DNA from: Sulfopaludibacter sp963815475 | Lineage (GTDB): Bacteria; Acidobacteriota; Terriglobia; Bryobacterales; Bryobacteraceae | Assembly (NCBI GenBank): GCA_963815475.1 | Contig: CAWFHD010000003.1 | Location: forward strand, 4,092,001 to 4,156,000 | Reading direction: 5' to 3' | Length of the DNA: 64,000 nt | Shown here: positions 63,008-64,000 of the stretch, piece by piece | How the letters are laid out: each line of letters opens with the position of its first letter | Position numbering within the stretch: the stretch's first letter is position 1 | The notes under the pieces: generated by a model | What the model saw: only the letters and a program-made list of their open reading frames with translations | Databases searched by the model: none | Told to the model about the DNA's origin: nothing | Translations under genes and position numbers: made by a program

Positions 63008-64000
63008 TGTATCGCGTTGGATTGGGATTGCTGGCGATGGCGGCCATGGCTTCGGCGGTGCAGCCGGATGCTGCCAAGGAACTGAATCGGATCGCCCTCG
63101 ATGCGATGGCGCGCGGCGACTATACCACCGCCAAAACTGAGCTATCGGAAGCGGTAAATATCTGGCTCGCCCTGGGGCCCGAGTTCGCGCCACATGCCGC
63201 TTCGGAAATGATGAACCTGGGTGACGCTGTCTGCGCCCTGGGCGATTGGAGCGCGGGCGCGAAGTTCTTCGAACAGGCGCTGGAATTGAACCGCCGCACT
63301 CTGGGACCGAAACACGCTCGCACCGTAGCCAATCTGAATCGTCTGGCCAATGTGTACCTGGTGCAGGGCGAAATCGACCGCGCCGAACCGCTGTTTCGCG
63401 ATGCGCTGGCGGTGGAGCGCGACTTGTATCCCAACGACCTGCAGACGGCTCACTCGCTGGCCGGCCTGGCCTCCATTCATGTGCGCGCCCGAAAATGGGA
63501 CGAGGCACTGCCCGAAGCCGAGGAAGGGCTCGCCATCACCCTTCGCGCCGTGGGCGAGAAGGATGCGGAGAGCGGCATGGCCTATGCCAACGTGGGCGAG
63601 ATTCTTCGCGTGAGCGGCCATCCGGACCGCGCCTTGCCTTTGCTGAGAAAGGCGCGGTTGATTTTCGAACGAACGCTGGGGCCATCGCATCCACGCGCCG
63701 CATCGGTGATCAGCCAGGAAGGGCTCGCGCTCATGTACGAAAACAAATTCGCGCTGGCCGAGCAGGATCTGCTGCACGCGGTGGACCTGCTGGCGAAGTT
63801 CGGCGGGTCGAAGGTAGAACTGGCGGTGGCGGAGCACAATCTGGGGCTGTTGCGGCTGCGCCAGAAGAAGTACGCCGATGCCGACAAGCATTTCTCCAAG
63901 GCGCTGGCGCTCGAGGAGGAGTACTCGTCGCGGCCGGGCGGCGAAATGGCGGCCACGCTCAACCTGCTTTCGCAAGTCCGCGAAAAAGAGAACCGTCCGG
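63008..64000 (+). CDS. Tetratricopeptide-repeat protein, partial (3' end outside window)
   Basis: 331 codons from a GTG start with GGAG seven bases before it; the frame is still open at the window end. A short signal-like leader (VYRVGLGLLAMAAMASAVQ) is followed by TPR units of 42 residues as in kinesin-light-chain-type arrays: MARGDYTTAKTELSEAVNIW, WSAGAKFFEQALELNRRTLG, GEIDRAEPLFRDALAVERDL, HPDRALPLLRKARLIFERTL, KKYADADKHFSKALALEEEY. TPRs bind other proteins; exported versions with this layout are common in these bacteria. Partner unknown. Confidence 0.85.

Overview
The window reads as a chromosomal segment of a high-GC Acidobacteriota, most like the Solibacter/Bryobacter group (order Bryobacterales). 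The pointers are a long MacB/FtsX-type orphan permease of acidobacterial style paired with a PadR regulator, an Oar-like TonB-dependent receptor with an N-terminal carboxypeptidase-regulatory domain, several secreted carboxypeptidase-regulatory-like proteins, Tat-exported glycan enzymes, and a fused LptC/LptA-type protein next to lptB. This assignment is inference from gene content. I saw no rRNA, complete tRNA or CRISPR array.

Layout. 0-7 kb: end of a FecR-domain gene, groES-groEL with a degenerate CIRCE operator and a strong terminator, a one-domain asparaginase, and the LPS-export genes lptCA-lptB with an outer-membrane barrel protein. 7-17 kb: a DUF2059 protein, a TonB receptor, and a glycan-related zone (sialidase-like and five-bladed-propeller hydrolases) in which the remaining genes are largely wrecks: two arylsulfatase remnants, a sugar isomerase with its middle deleted, a frameshifted ThuA gene and a chimeric VOC remnant. 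17-27 kb: two hypothetical genes, the PadR/permease pair, and an ABC transporter whose ATPase overlaps a 1408-residue ORF joining two unrelated permease types.

27-36 kb looks like an accessory island of lower GC: small secreted or membrane hypothetical proteins, a methyltransferase, RidA, DUF4188, a 13-copy 30-bp tandem-repeat gene and two genes cut by in-frame TAG. It is bracketed by an 83-bp lepA fragment (27.0 kb) and the intact lepA (36.3-38.1 kb) in the same orientation; all seven differences between the copies are synonymous. 36-45 kb returns to core genes: a zincin, lepA, two carboxypeptidase-regulatory proteins (one frameshifted, one carrying a perfect 23-bp-arm palindrome in its coding sequence), a crotonase, ribH-nusB and a C-terminal processing protease.

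45-54 kb: hairpin-rich repeats, an IS110-family transposase, rlmD and trpS starting on opposite strands from the same ATG/CAT, and a run of about seven frameshifts across trpS, an MFS transporter and a PKD-repeat protein. The run suggests either local base-calling errors or local decay. 54-64 kb: a minus-strand run pheS-pheT-HNH-dedA/rhodanese-methyltransferase, two tiny lmo0937-like membrane proteins, a UPF0182 protein and the start of a TPR protein. The most striking single observation is in the dedA/rhodanese gene. A UGA sits exactly where the catalytic cysteine of the rhodanese loop is expected, is followed at SECIS-like distance by a hairpin, and the reading frame continues to a proper end that overlaps the next start codon. 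It is a candidate selenocysteine-containing sulfurtransferase.
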